In this document: positions 43,517-56,207 of the stretch, piece by piece
Position numbering within the stretch: position 1 is the first letter of the stretch
Layout of the letters: every line of letters starts with the position of its first letter
Notes under the pieces: generated by a model
What the model was told of the DNA's origin: nothing
Database searches by the model: none
What the model saw: only the letters and a program-made list of their open reading frames with translations
NCBI GenBank assembly: GCA_029876055.1
Contig: CM056880.1
Coordinates: forward strand, 1,054,001-1,118,000
Direction: 5' to 3'
Source: Madurella fahalii
Taxonomy: Eukaryota > Ascomycota > Sordariomycetes > Sordariales
Length of the DNA stretch: 64,000 bases
Program-made: the position numbers and the translations under genes

Positions 43517-45999
43517 TAATCGAAATTTCAGGATTGAGGTTCATGGAGCTCGCCTTCCATTCGCTGGTAGAACTCGTAGAGCCACCACCACTCTTCGAGC
43601 AGATCCCCAAAGCTGTCAGTGTCTTCACCCTCCCCGGGACAGCTGTGGCCACGTAGAAGGAGCGGGACACCTCCAACTGCGCACTGGATGGGTGTGCCCA
43701 GAGGGCCTCGGAGGGTGACTGCGGAAGTCGAGCCGTAAGGAGCAAGCCCGCAGATCTCTGGCAGCCGAAGGATCGCAGCGAGGTGGAGGGGCCGAAAGCC
43801 CGCGTCAAGAATATCCCATGCACCAGTGATGTGGTATGAAATACAGAAGTCCTTTGCTGTCACGATGTCTACCGCGCCATTTCCGAGCGCCGTGATGGCT
43901 GACAGCGTCTTGCTCTCCCAAAATGAAAAGACTGTACCTTCTACGTACAATGTCGTCGCCCAGCGGGTGAATGCCGGTGTCTTTTGGTGGTCGAGGAGCT
44001 TCGTCGCTAAGTCCACGGCGGTACGGTCTGTTGGGTTCGCCCATTGATCACGGGCATAAATCGGCCAGAAAAAGGAGGCGTAATAGTAGAATGGCCAGCG
44101 ATCGTTTTCTTCCAGCATGGCTACAATGCTTTCCTGGCTCGCTTTGGGAGCGTGGTTAAAGTTGTCAAGGAGGAGATAGCGCAGGCATTGGACGGCAAGC
44201 AGCCGATTGCACGTTGATGGCGAGACCCTGAAGGCTTCGAGCCCGTGGTCCGCAAGCTCTTCGCTGTCCAAGAATTCGCGAGCCGAGAAGTGGGCGAACT
44301 CGAGACCGCGATCCTCATCAACCGACTTCCTGACCAAGCTGCTGCACAGATCGAAAATAGTTGCCTCGCGGATTATGTCGCCTCGTCGGGGTGTGCTCTT
44401 CTTGGCCGAGACAGAGATTGCATGCTCGAGCATGGGTATTGGGAGGGGCGGGTCTGCAAATGCGGTGAAGTTCAGCACCATGTGGGTGACGGCCACATGC
44501 TGCCGCGGAATCCGCTTGAGTATGCGGCTATACGTCTCGAAAAGTGTCGGCGGGAGCATGGTGAGGGCGTCTCGGCATTGCTGATCGTTCAAGCAGGTAC
44601 CGAGGTGATCAAGCTAGCATGTAACCCAGCGGAACCTGGATCAGAAACTTAGCTTGCGTAGATCTCAAGGAACCTCGCACTCTGAACACGTACATCCCTT
44701 TGGCTCCCTCGGTCAGCCGCTGAACAATTTCCTCTTTCAACAGGACATCCTGGAACCGGAGTTTTCTCGTCCGGATACGCTCTGTGACCTGCGCTCGGAC
44801 GTACAAGGCGACGTCCTCGGTTTGGGCCGCAATCTCAATCTTCGGATACCCGTCGTCCTCCAAGTAGCCTCGGATGTTGGTTTGGTCTCGGCTCAGCAAG
44901 GCGATGCTCAGCCCGTCCTCGTCCTTCGCCCAGGAAGTGATGGCTTCTACAACATCGTCAACGTTGTCCCCACACTCGTCAAGCCCGTCGATCACCAAAT
45001 ACGCTCGGTCGTAATGCCGTAGCATCTCGGATAAGACGTTTTGCAGGCCTCTGACGGTCGGGCTCCTGGACATTTGATGAGCAGGGTTGAGCTCGTCGTA
45101 GTAGCGGGAGAGGATCCCGTAGGCTTTATCGCTTTGCCGGGCCAACTGATGGGCAACAGCCCCCAAGATATTGGTTGGGAGGTGGGTACTTTCGTCCTTG
45201 TAGTCGCAAAAGAAGAAAGCGACGGCAACGCTATCACTTTGTCTTGCGAGTACCTGCTCGATGACTGACCCGGCCAAAACAGTCTTGCCGGCTCCAGGTA
45301 TTCCAGTGAGCCAGAGCTTGGAGCCCCACGTGTCCATCCATGATCGGAACTCGGGATGCCGGAGGAGCCATAACCCGGTCTTAAGGTGTCGGAGCTGAAG
45401 GCTTGTGTCGTATCCTTCTTGAGGGTTGATTCCATGCTTCAAGAAGAAGCCGAGCACGCGTTCCGTTTGTGAATCCTCATGAATCCGGACCAGGATCCTT
45501 TTGGTCTCCTTTGCTTCAGCGAGGATGCTAGCCTCCACATGAGACACTGTAGAATGCCGTTCATCGAGTCCGCGGAAAGAGCCATTGCAATTTTTGCCTT
45601 GTGTCCCGAAAGCGTAGACATGAGCTTCTTGATGGAACTCGCCGAGGAAAGCGGCCATTTCAGCTTGCTGAGCAACGCCTTGCGCTGACTCGGGCTCTTC
45701 AGATCCTTTTCTGCTTCCACCAGGAGGTTATTGACCTCGCACAAAACACTGTGACAGTCTTCGATCTGATCCAAGCGTAAGGTGTGATCAAACCTCTCGT
45801 CCTGAGCCTCGAGAGCCCGCGCAAGTCTTGCCAACCGATCAATCATCCCGCCAAGATCATTGACCTCGTCTGCCCAGGCTTTGGCTTCCTCCGCTGCACC
45901 CTTGACCGACTTTGCATAATCCAAAAAGCGGCAAAAGAGGGTATTCGCTATTGAAAGAATTCCAGCGATGCTGGCTGCAACTGAGAGCGGTTCGGCCAT

Positions 46000-46833
46000 G
46001 GCTTCGTTCCGGATGTTGAGGCGAAACGAGTAGGAGCTATCATTAACATTACGGAAGGTGGAGTGACAACCGTTGGTTTATCTGTCCTTATATTATTACT
46101 GCCGAGGCGGTTGATACTGTGTGTGGCACAAAGTCTGCCTCATGCACCCTAACGCTACCACTTAAGTTCCAGGCTCCCGCAGCTTCTTTGCAGGACATTA
46201 CGGGATTCTATTGGTGGTAAGGCAGCCAAAGAACCGGCATCAGCGCGTTGCCCGGGTGGTACGGGGCCTGAAAGGCGGACCGTGGTTCTGCCCATGCTAC
46301 CGTTTTTATATTTAATTGGGGCGTAGCTGAATTTTGGCAGGTCAGGTCCAACGAAAACAACTCTTTAATAAAGAACGCCAGCCACTACCGGGGTTAAACC
46401 TAACGAACTGGATTAACATGTTTAGCCACCCTGGCATGGACGGCGGAAAACGCAGGGCCTCGGTCTTCTGACCAGCGTGCCGCTGTCAAGTGAGTGTGGA
46501 AAGTTTTTGTCAGCCTCGCTTAGACTCCCGGCCATGGTTTTCAGAGCACTTGTATCACCGTGGACCTCTTATCTACGTCGCTGTGTCGTGTCTCTTTGAG
46601 TTTTCGGCGTTGAACTGGCCTCCGGTTCAACTCGAATTTGGTCAGGATCGTCCCAACAAGGGCTTGTCTGAGTGACTGGCAGTGTTGTGGCTAACAGAGG
46701 AGATCGCCTTAGGCGGGATGGATAACAAAAGATGTTCAAGCTTTGTTGCGCATGGATATAGGCTGTCGGGTGATCTGTTCGTCAAAAGCCCGTCTTACAA
46801 GCTCAGGAAAAGGAGCCGCGGGGTTCACACGCG
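46000..46833. other. Promoter of the NLR gene and unassigned DNA
   Basis: Contains the upstream region of the NLR gene. No other gene is supported; part may be 5' remnant of the retrotransposon relic that follows. Confidence 0.4.
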
Positions 46834-47507
46834 GTGGTTTGCCCAATAGCCCAACCCCGCTGTGTCGCACACCGGGCTTGTACCTCTTGGGTACGCAGAC
46901 GACACCAACCTACTAGCCTTTGGCCGCGACACACAGCCTGCTGCCGGAACCTGGAGAGTGCCTACAGAGTATGTGAGGAGTGGGCCAAGGAGGGAACCAT
47001 GCAATTCGGACCTGAAAAGAGCGAACTCGTCCATTTCACTCGAGCGCGGCGCCCACGCAGCGAGGAAGTCAATATACTAGGGGGTGAGCGGCTAGGGCTA
47101 GCCCCGGTCGAGTCAGCTAGATTCTTTGAGGTCTGGCTAGACCGGAAGCTATCCTTTAAAGCTCGTTCTAAGGAAGTGAGAGCAAAGACGGCAACCCAGG
47201 TGCTTGTACTTACTAGACTCGCCGCGAAAATTTACAGAGGATGTATCTCGAAAACTCGGGAGATATATACAAAGGTAATTAGGAGCGTCCTATCTCACGG
47301 AGCGACAGTCTGGCGCACACGAACTCCACTTGGAGGGATGCTGCGACAGATCGTACGCAGGTTCCAAGCAATACAGACACACTGCCTGAGGGTCGTGACA
47401 GGGGCCTACAAGGCAACCCGATATGCAACCTAGAGACCGAGGCCTAGGTACCCCCTATCGACCTATATCTCAACAGATGGATGGCAAAAGCCGAGTGGCG
47501 GCTGTAA
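46834..47507 (+). mobile_element. Relic of a non-LTR (LINE, Tad1-like) retrotransposon
   Basis: One frame (about 46862-46930) carries the reverse transcriptase catalytic box G-Y-A-D-D-T-N-L-L-A-F-G. After a frameshift, the next (about 46950-47433) continues with the thumb region of LINE-type RT: N-L-E-S-A-Y-R-V-C-E-E-W-A, F-G-P-E-K-S-E-L-V-H-F, L-G-G-E-R-L-G, F-F-E-V-W-L-D-R-K-L-S-F, Y-T-K-V-I-R-S-V-L-S-H-G-A-T-V-W. Past a stop, D-L-Y-L-N-R-W reads on to 47507. The endonuclease, the start of RT and the RNase H domain are missing. It is a degenerate fragment, not mobile. Confidence 0.85.
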
Positions 47508-50191
47508 ATGTAATAGGTTGAGCCCGGTACAGGGCCTCCCTAAGCCTCGGCCAAATCCCAGCTCAACCCCCCTACGTCGTTGCCCCTGACGATGACGCCA
47601 GGCACCCAGTCACACAGATCCCCACTCTCTGTCTGGTCACACAGAGAACTTACTGCCAGACTAGCTTTCCTTCCTCTTTTTCTTCTTTTCTTTCCTAAGT
47701 TCAGTGTACTCGTAGAGTCGTCATCAGCTAGTTGCAATATGCTCCTGAGACCGTTACATTACATTGAACTTCCTTTCTACGACGTCAATTGTGAGGAAAG
47801 TACTGGGCTTTGTCTACCTGGACAGAAGAACACGTCACACCCGTGCTGTTGTTATTGCCAAAGCAATAGTGCGCTCTGACCGATCAGAAGCCCTTGTGCG
47901 ACACAAGGTATAGCAAGCGAATCTTACATTCCCAACTGCTATGCTAAAAGACAAAGATCTCGAGCCTAAGAGAGCCGAGTAGCTAGATATAACTAGGATA
48001 CTACAACCACAAAATATTAGATAACAAAGACCAATTAAGCAAAGGATAATACCGAACAAGGCTACTACTAGTAACTAAAAAGCCTTTACCTTAACGTATA
48101 TAAGGTATATTATAAGGATCAAGGATCCAAGGGCAGTAGTACCAGAGTGTCTAGGTACAAGCAGTATACACGCAACGTAGGAGCAGAGTGCTTCCTTGGA
48201 ATGCGAACGGGATCTCGCCCAGCAAGACATCGGGTGAGCGTTGGGTCGAGCCTTTTGAGTGAGCAACTGTAATCGTACAACGCCAGAGATTTTGCGTTCG
48301 GTTAGGTGCTCTAGCGCGGCACTATACCTAATCGGGAATAGTACTACACTATTCCCCGCAGATGTGGCAGCGAGTTCGTGATTATAAATTGAAGGTACGT
48401 ACGGTAGTTTAATAAGAACGAGTAGTTTTCCTCAATAATACCAGTAGACTATTCAACAACAGCAACAACAACTCAATCCTAAACGTAACCGGATCGTATT
48501 TCTCCTTTTCCATCACAAAGATTGTAACCCCATTCCCCGTCGCAATCTAGCTACTTCAATGTTTAAAGTCCATTCGAGCCAACCCACGCGGCCTTGTCCC
48601 TACCATAGTTGATATTTTGATAATCTTCACTTGTTACCAAAATCTCTTCGTCAATGAGCATAGCCGCGTATGAAAACAACACGTTCGGGCGACATGGAAC
48701 TACAAGGCCACAAGCCACCCTCACATCAAAGCCGTCCACTTCCTTGTTACATTTAAACTCCGCAAACTCCAGTTATTTTTTTTTCCAAGGTAGCCCAGGT
48801 TTCCAAAGCTCGTTTACCCAACGGCTACCATTGCCTGACCCGAGAGGGTATATGATATCTTGGTCTATATAATACGCGATGAAAAACAAGCAAGGAGGCG
48901 CGGTAATATGATATGTCGTGTCTCAAGGTCAATGAAAGCCGGATGTAATGAAACAGAGCGTGGAAGGGATTGACGGGGTTAATTAGTAAGTATATAGGAG
49001 AACTGGCTCGGAAGCCTGCAACCAATTAGGCCCAGGCGACGGTGAACAGCGGGGAGCTGTCGGCTCACGAGGACGGCGCACGATATGATGCTTCGGTAAG
49101 GATAGAGTGTCCTCTGCCATGACGCAACAGGATCTCGATAATTACGGTTCTTGCGCAGCGTACCTTAGGCAATGTTGCCCAATGCCGTCTAATCCAGTTT
49201 TCATCATCGACCGTTTCTTTCAGACCCCCTAATACCAAGCCCAACCGATCGGTCTGCACTTAGACTTTGGATGACGAAACCGGATCGGAACTCGACCGCA
49301 GCCGGGCACAAATTTACACGCGCGACCGACCCGTTCGTCTTCTCCCTTTAAAGCGGCCGAGTTACCCCACCGGTTCGTTTCAGCGAAGCCATCAGGTTCA
49401 ATGCTTTTGGTTTGGAGATGTGGGTACTATATCCGGGGTTCCCTGCTTGGGCGCGCTTAGGTGGCCGGCAACTTCGGCCCCAGGTTCCGCGCACCACAGA
49501 ACGGAGCGGAGCTCGCCGAGCAAAGCAAAACTATGTGGAGAGGCCACAGGCTCAGCCGCACCTCCAAATGGGTACTCGTTCTGTCCGCTTCCATGCAGTC
49601 CTTGGCAACGCTGGCCAGCCCTCCCTTCCCCCCTCCTCCTTCTCGAACCCTACCCCCCTTCCTGCACCGGTGTTCCACGACGCGCGCTAGTGCAGGAATT
49701 AGACCGACTGATAGTTCCCGAGATCTCTTGGGTTGTGGTTGCGGGCTGGGTAGCATGCATGGCAGGCGTGGGGTGAGAGCGGTGTTTGAGGTTCCGCGGG
49801 GCTAGAGCGCTTTGGGAACGTGATGGTGTTGTGGCGAGCCAGAACGATAATAAAGCACACATTAACAATAAGCTTATTGTGTGCTCGGCTCCCCCGTATA
49901 GGGTTGGGTGAGCTCTGGTTTTAATTAATTTCTCAGATTGTTGTCATGTGTTTTGCAACTTCTAAAAACTCGAACCATGCTTTCTCCTCCTTGTCTTTGG
50001 CTTTATCCGGCGAAAGCACAATACAGTTGTTTAATTCTACTAGTCCATGCTGCTTGATTTCCCCCCGATCCCCCCCGATCCCCCCCCCCAATGCGATAAT
50101 GGTATGCAGGTAAGACGGCGACATCAAGTACGGGGTGTGAAGCACCTCTTTGCATGTGCAAGATGTCGGGCCGGTTCAGTTGGTACTTAGT
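47508..50191. other. Gene-poor TA-rich interval, possible old repeat DNA
   Basis: Positions 47900-48480 are TA-rich with stops in all frames. The stretch from about 48250 (beginning TGTAATCG, with TATAAATT near 48385) could be an LTR-like remnant, but no paired LTR or primer site was found. C-rich runs lie at 50061-50089. No gene is supported. Confidence 0.35.
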
Positions 50192-52444
50192 TTAGAAATC
50201 CCACAGAGTGCCAAAGGCGTGCAACCCAGCTGCAAGAGGTCAGCCATCTGCCCGTGAACCCGGTTTCCCGGCCTGCCAAGGAGCGTGCGTTGCAACGTAC
50301 CTGTGCGGCAACCTTGCATCATCTCGTCGTTGCCCTGCTTGTTCGAGGTAATGAAGATGACCTCGGCGCCAAAGCTGTCCCACGTCTCCTTGAGGAGTTT
50401 CACCGTATCGGGCCGTCCTCCCCGCTTCTTGGAGTCCCAGAGAATCATGCGCTCGGGCGGGATGTTGTTGTAGATAAGGCCCGTTATTGTCGGCCCGAAT
50501 GTCTTCTCCTGGTCCGAGCCTATCCAGATGAGGAACCTAAGGCAGAGAGAGGGCAGTGTCAGTGGGAGAGGTCTCCAAAACCACCAAAAATTAAAAAGAA
50601 AATAAATACTAAAAAAAGAAAATAAAAGAAATAAAGAATAAAGAAAAAAAGGCATTCTAGAACGACCTACCAATTCGGGCTCTGGATGCAAGTGGACAAA
50701 GCCGCCCCGATCCCGGTTCCAGTGCAGATGCGGATGCCTCGCTTAAACATGGCGGATGCGTGTCCGACACCAGCTATTCCGTGTCAGTGGATTTTCCTTT
50801 TTGGGCAAGACGGGACAACAACAAGCGCGTACCGAACTTGAGCTCCCGGGTCCACACCGTCTTGGGCGGGTTGGCAACGAGATCCCTGGTGAAATCGCCC
50901 TGGACGCCGCAGATCATGTAGTGGCACCCGGATTTTCGGCCCTCGCTGATGATGCCAAACGCGTGGTACTCCATGATGGACGTCCGGCTGATCCTCCCGA
51001 GGAGCCCCTGCTGCATCCCGCGATTGAACTTGAGGATGGCCACTTTCGGCGACGGCTAGACCCCCTGCTGTCAGCAATTGATTGGTTAGGTACAAAACGA
51101 GGAGCGGGAGACTCACAATCTCCACCTCAACTGGCACCTCTCGGAGGGTGAGCCAGGGAATGAGAATGCTACACGGTGTTAGTTTGATCCCACTGGTCGG
51201 CGGGTGATTGGGAGCGGGGGAACGCACAATATCGTCATGAACACGGCGAACCACAGCTCCTGTGCGTTGAGCAGGGAGTGCGCGTTGGATCTCCATTCCC
51301 CTCGCTTGATGTCGTAGGTATCACCCAAGATGACGAAGACCCAGGTAGCCTAGTGTCCGTCAGCACCCAGCTCAGATAAGCCCAGAAATAGTCGAGCAGC
51401 AACGTACCGCGAGACCCAACCATCCGATGAAGCGGTGATGTCTCTCGAATGTGTTGTGGTGGTTGCTAACAGAAGGTCAGCCTCGATACATCAACCAGGC
51501 AGTTCCCACCACACTGACTTGCGGACCCATGGGAAAGCACTTAGAACCGAGATGATGACCGCCACGTTGGTGATGATGCCCGTGGCAATCACCGCGCCGT
51601 GCTGGACATAGCGGTACCGGATGATGTCGACAATCTTGAACACCAGCCAGCTTTGATGCGGTCAGCCCTGGTTCCGTTTTCAGGGGGGTTTGTTTACTAA
51701 GGTACTTACGCAGCGCCGGAGAGCGCACATCCCGAGTGGATACCTCCGACATGCTGCAGAATCGAAGTTACACCCAACTTGATGCACACTGGAGCCCACT
51801 GTTCCATCAAAAAAGAAAGCTACGGTTAGCGTCTGTGTTTGAATACTAAGACGGTCAAGGGGGAGTTCGTGACGAGGACATACACTGCGCAGACCGTAGA
51901 TCGAGATCAGGTACAAGAACCTCAGGAAGAGCTCATTCCGGAACAAGACTGCGCAGAGGAGGTTACCCAGCACCAAGGCGCCGAGATGATTCTCGGCGTA
52001 AGGGAACCGCCCCGCGGCGGCGAGGATGATCCCCGTGAGGTTGAGCATGGTGACGAAGGTGAAGAACTTGCGGTACGTGTTGAACCAGAGCTGGAAGAGG
52101 ATCCACTTGCTGGGCTTTGGCTTCGGCGCCTTCTTCGCCGCCGGCGGAGGTGGCGGAGGCGGTGCTATGGTAGCATCGGCGGTCGGCGACTGCCGCGCCA
52201 GAGATAGTTGGGGTAGGCTCGCCAACGGCGTGATGCCCTCGTGAACAGGCGATGTCGGGGAGAGATGAGTCTCAATGTACAGCTCCTTCTTCTCATCCAG
52301 GTGGGCGGCAGGCGGTGAGATCACCGGCAGGCTCGGTGTGCTGTCGTAGAGACCCTTCTCCGCATCGTCCAGCGCCGACGACGTGACCGTGGCTCCCTCC
52401 GGAACGGCTTCCTCATGGTGCGACCACGTCGGGCTGGGAGCCAT
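50192..52444 (-). CDS. Membrane reductase-like protein related to the C-terminal half of TmpL/NPS10, 537 aa, ten exons
   Basis: Exons (complement): 51884-52444, 51710-51798, 51519-51650, 51408-51465, 51228-51349, 51117-51168, 50833-51055, 50671-50773, 50301-50536 and 50192-50229. All nine introns are GT...AG, and the 1614-nt sum is in phase, which strongly supports the model. Residues 1-115 are a disordered cytosolic region with a PPPPPPP run. Next come five or six membrane helices with His-rich ferric-reductase-like segments (L-Q-H-V-G-G-I-H-S-G and N-H-H-N-T-F-E-R-H-H-R-F-I-G-W). The C-terminal part has a flavin/nucleotide-binding-like fold (G-R-I-S-R-T-S-I-M-E-Y-H, C-T-G-T-G-I-G-A-A-L, F-L-I-W-I-G-S-D). 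In TmpL this unit is fused to an adenylating domain; here it stands alone. Such stand-alone proteins are often mislabelled NRPS in fungal databases. A role in redox homeostasis is inference. Confidence 0.85.
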
Positions 52445-55400
52445 GGCGAACCTGCCTTCGTCGGAGACGTGACTGCCAAGGAGGAAATAAAAAGATCCAG
52501 GTTGGCTGAGGTGAGGCGGGAGATTGACAATCACCCCGTGAGATCTGGCTAGGGTTCGCGAGTTTTAACTGTAAATCAAAGACGGGATATCGTCTGGAAC
52601 TCTTGCAGCGATCGGAAGGGAGAACCGCATGAAACGGTGGCCCGGTTTTCGACGGTCGACGACGAGACGCACGGTGAAGGGGTGGGAGGGGCACGAAAGG
52701 ATCGTATGGGTCAGAAGAGCGTGGGCGAAGACGGCGTTCCCTGGCCCAGAGCCGCAACGTCGGTCTCAGCGACCCGATGGCGAGCAGTGGCCAAGACGAG
52801 GCGGAAACTTGAAGGGCCAGATCCGGGCTCTGATGCTACCTAAGTAGTCATCCAGGAACAGAAGCATCGAGAGGCGGTCCCCCATGTTTAAAACAGGCGC
52901 CGGGCGCCCTGGGGGTGGGTCCCGCCGTCCCAGAGGCCTCAGGAGGGAAGGTTTGAAAAACCATGTACCGGCCTCTGCCAAGGAACGAATAGCATGGTCG
53001 TCAGACAGACTGCCTTGACGTACGATGTCGAAACTGATATGCCGGGAAACAGTCGTGGGGAATCTGGGGACGGGTAGCCGTCAAGGCAATTGCCGCCCCT
53101 GCGGTGCTTGTACGACCTGGCCGCTGTCCCAATTAGGACGCCAGGACAATCTTTCAAGCGAGATTGTTACTTTTTCATGCCGCCCAGCTGTACAGGCTGT
53201 ACAGGCTGCGCTGATGTCACATGTGCAGGAGCGTGCTGTCTGGCAAATACCGCATTAAAGCGCCGATTACCCAAATTAACCCCCGGATACCCCGGATTCT
53301 ACGACAGTCTGCATGCCCGCTCGGCAACACGTGGAGACGCCCGGAGACCAGATTTTTGAGCGGTGCCGTCTGGGGAGGCTGAGCAGCGAGTGGTGTAAGA
53401 GAGAAACCCCACAATAATCCAAGTCGGACCGTCGGGCGAGAGGATAGGAACGAGAGGGAACGGCGAGGAACCTGCGGCGATTGCCGCGCTGAGTGATAGC
53501 CGCGCCGCGCGCGAGACAAGGAAAATAGAGCATCGCCGCCGGCCCCCCTTTTCGCAAGACGTGTGGGGTGCGCGCCAGCAGCCGAGTAGCAGCGAGCGCA
53601 ACGCCAGGGCCGTAGCTCACGTCTCAAACGTCCTCCATTCCCGAGTCTACTAAAATTAGACCGAGCCCGGTGCTATCGCTTGATCATTGATGTGTCTTCA
53701 CGTGGTTGGTATGGCATTCGAGAACAACGCCATCGCCAGATGAGGCATTCGTCCCATGTCCACGATCTGCACCGGGTTCCCGTTCCCCACAATCTCGCAC
53801 AGACGGTGCCTCAGCTGAGAGACGGAGAGACGGGAACCGCACCAGGGCGACCCGGGGCGCATTTACATCAGCCTCGAATAAATTCCTACGGATGAGCGGA
53901 GGCAAAAGGCCGCAGAAATCGGCAGATCTCGTCTCACGCTCAACCCCAGCTGCTGCCCTGCTATCGGTGAATGCCGGCGCAAAAAGGTGGAATGCACTCC
54001 TCACAACCTGGGGAGGGGGAACGCAGAGTGACGACAATGACCAGAGATGATATCTCTTGCCGGATTCCGTGGAAATCTTGGTTCCTTGATCAGGGAGTGA
54101 GCCTGCTTGGCGCCTTGCTCCGGACCGCTCTCCCGGCGTCACCGTCCAAGCTGCCGAAGTAGTTTCTCGCTGGGTTTTTCAGACGAGCGGGAGAGGAGCA
54201 GCGACTCTATCAAACTGTTGCCGTTGGTGTTTTGCGGCGGACTGTGGCAGGCCATGCTGATGGCCTCGACCGAATGTCGTGACCAAAGGAGGAATCCGAC
54301 CATGACGGCCAACGTCGGGCACCAACAGAAACCGCCAAATAACTAAGGAAAAGCGACGGGACAAAGTCGGGTTTCGATCTTCAGGGCCAGGCCTTGGGCG
54401 GAGATTTAGCCTAAAGAGGGGATAAGGTTGAATAGGGTTAATGTCCGAGTTGGGGGGAAGGCCCTAACCCTTTACGACTGCCGCATTCCCGGGTTCTTCT
54501 CGCAAAGCCCCCCCTCGGGGGCATGTGGCCCCATATTGCACGGCAATACGGTACCCTCAATAACCTCGTATAGGCAAGTCACATCCCGTTGTGAGTTGGT
54601 TCATCCAGCTCAAACCGGACAGTTTCATCCCAAAATGGCCTACAACCGAACTCAGCTTGGGATCGCTAAGGTGAGGCTGCGCAGCCCAACGATCTTCGGG
54701 CCGAAGGCACCCGCTCGCGAGTCGAGCGGCCCGGGTCCACGACGGGCATCGAGTGTGGAGCCGAATCAACGACCATGCTCAGATCGCGTATTCCCGTCCC
54801 AGCCGCATCAGCTCACAGCCCTACCGAGACCGTTTCCCGCGGTAACCAATGGCGTATCCACGGGACTGTTCGCGTTGGGTTGCAGTGTCATGGTAAAGTG
54901 CCATCAAGGGCAGGGGGGCTGACCAGGAAATCCTCGCCTTGTTACTGCCAAGAAGTGTGAGAGTATTCAAGCAATGATATTCAGGCCCTGCAAGTTGCCA
55001 TTGTATAAATCTATAACCGCCATGTGACACGAGGCGGTGCGGCCCGCCATCTTCCCGGCCTCATCACCAATTACATATATCATAGCGATGTCGCCGTGAG
55101 TAAGAAAGTTCAATTTTTATTTTCCTTGGCAACTCTGGTTCGTTTCTATGGAATCGAGGTCTGACGATTTAGTACGACTGTACTTCGTGACGTTGCGGCT
55201 ATCTTTCGTCGGTATCAACGAAGATAATTCAATGCGCCAGCATCAAATTGCATGATCAGTGGATACGTGTGATACCATTGGTATTCAACGTTGTTAACAT
55301 GTTAGAGGATGAGCATAGTTAAGAAAAAAAGAAAAAAAAATTAGAAAAATTAAAAAATTTAATCCATCACTAACGTACTTGCATAACGAGTGGCCCACCA

Positions 55401-56207
55401 TAACGAGTAACCCACTTTCGTTCGACCTCAATCACTTTATATAAGTCAATTCAGCTACAATATCCCAAATCAATTAAAACAACTTAGAGTCACTCTCTTC
55501 AGAGGTGTTCCAAGCCACTTGATAAGTCCGTATATTATAACCGGGCTTCTTACAGTTACTGCAAAGCCGAACACACAGCTCATATACAGTTATATAACTA
55601 CCACTACTAGACATTTCCTTGCAATTCTGACTACCAAGTCCCTAGTCGACTATTAAATTATCGCGTCTTGCAAACTAAGTAATCCTCTATCCTATAAACA
55701 TATAAGAGCAGGTATATAACGTATCTTGATACTACATACAACGTAGTTAGATGTAGTACCAGGCTAGTAAAAGTAAGGTTCAGGATATCTGATTCCTGGG
55801 AAAACGCTCAGCAGTTCCTGCAGCGAGACTTGCAGTTATGCCAGAGTGTAGGGGGTGAGTCCAGGGCGGCGGAGGCGAAGTAGTCGTTGGCTGTTCTCTT
55901 GGTAACGTTATTCCATAATTATCCCTCCGTCCGGCCATTTATAAAAGGGCTCACTGCCTGACTTCGGATTACAGAACTCTGCACCTTGAAGAGGACGACT
56001 GATGAGTAGAGTTGTTAGGATGCGAGATGCTGATAGGCCGTGTAGGAAGTGGAGTGGAGTAGATTGGCATCGCAGGCGAAGCGGACGGTGGTGCCGGGAT
56101 TTCAATGCGGGACAGCTCCATGACACCCCAGGAGGTGGGGGTTGCGGCCCGGTTTATGGGCTGGGACCGGGCTTCCTAGCAGCTCAAACGCTTACATCCA
56201 AGTAACC
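52445..56207. other. Long interval (3.8 kb) without a supported gene; TA-rich part may be RIP-affected repeat
   Basis: Positions 52445-52850 are the promoter of the reductase-like gene. Positions 52850-54960 have moderate GC and several overlapping frames on both strands, none with a domain, signal peptide or splice support. Positions 55040-55800 are strikingly TA-rich (A/T runs at 55320-55365) with stops in all frames, as in RIP-degraded repeats. Positions 55850-56200 lead into the HET relic. Confidence 0.4.

Larger units (their letters stand above)
37267..45999 (-). pseudogene. Large NLR (STAND) gene: fungal N-terminal domain, NACHT, ankyrin repeats; broken by a transposon
   Basis: Exons are complement 44694-45999, 38590-44635 (containing the transposon at 41656-43516) and 37267-38515. 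Introns are 44636-44693 (GTACGT...CAG, splicing AT+G into Met before F-R-W-V) and 38516-38589 (GTAGGC...TAG). Domains in order: a STAND N-terminal domain (PigL_N-like, starting MAEPLSVAASIAGIL); NACHT with Walker A G-I-P-G-A-G-K-T and Walker B L-V-I-D-G-L-D-E-C; F-R-W-V, P-P-T-L-F-E-T-Y; then at least ten ankyrin repeats (T-P-L-H, A-L-H-H). Such proteins act in self/non-self recognition and cell death. Lesions: one-base losses near 45550, 41270 and 39495; TAG at 44614-44616 where relatives have Gln; TGA at 43528-43530; and the insertion. Without the element the phase is continuous (about 2,250 codons). The loss of function looks recent, since the rest of the sequence is still protein-like. Confidence 0.85.

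Noticed and set aside
48250..48480. Solo LTR
   Set aside because: It begins with TG and has a TATA-like box, but I found no CA end, target duplication, primer site or second copy.
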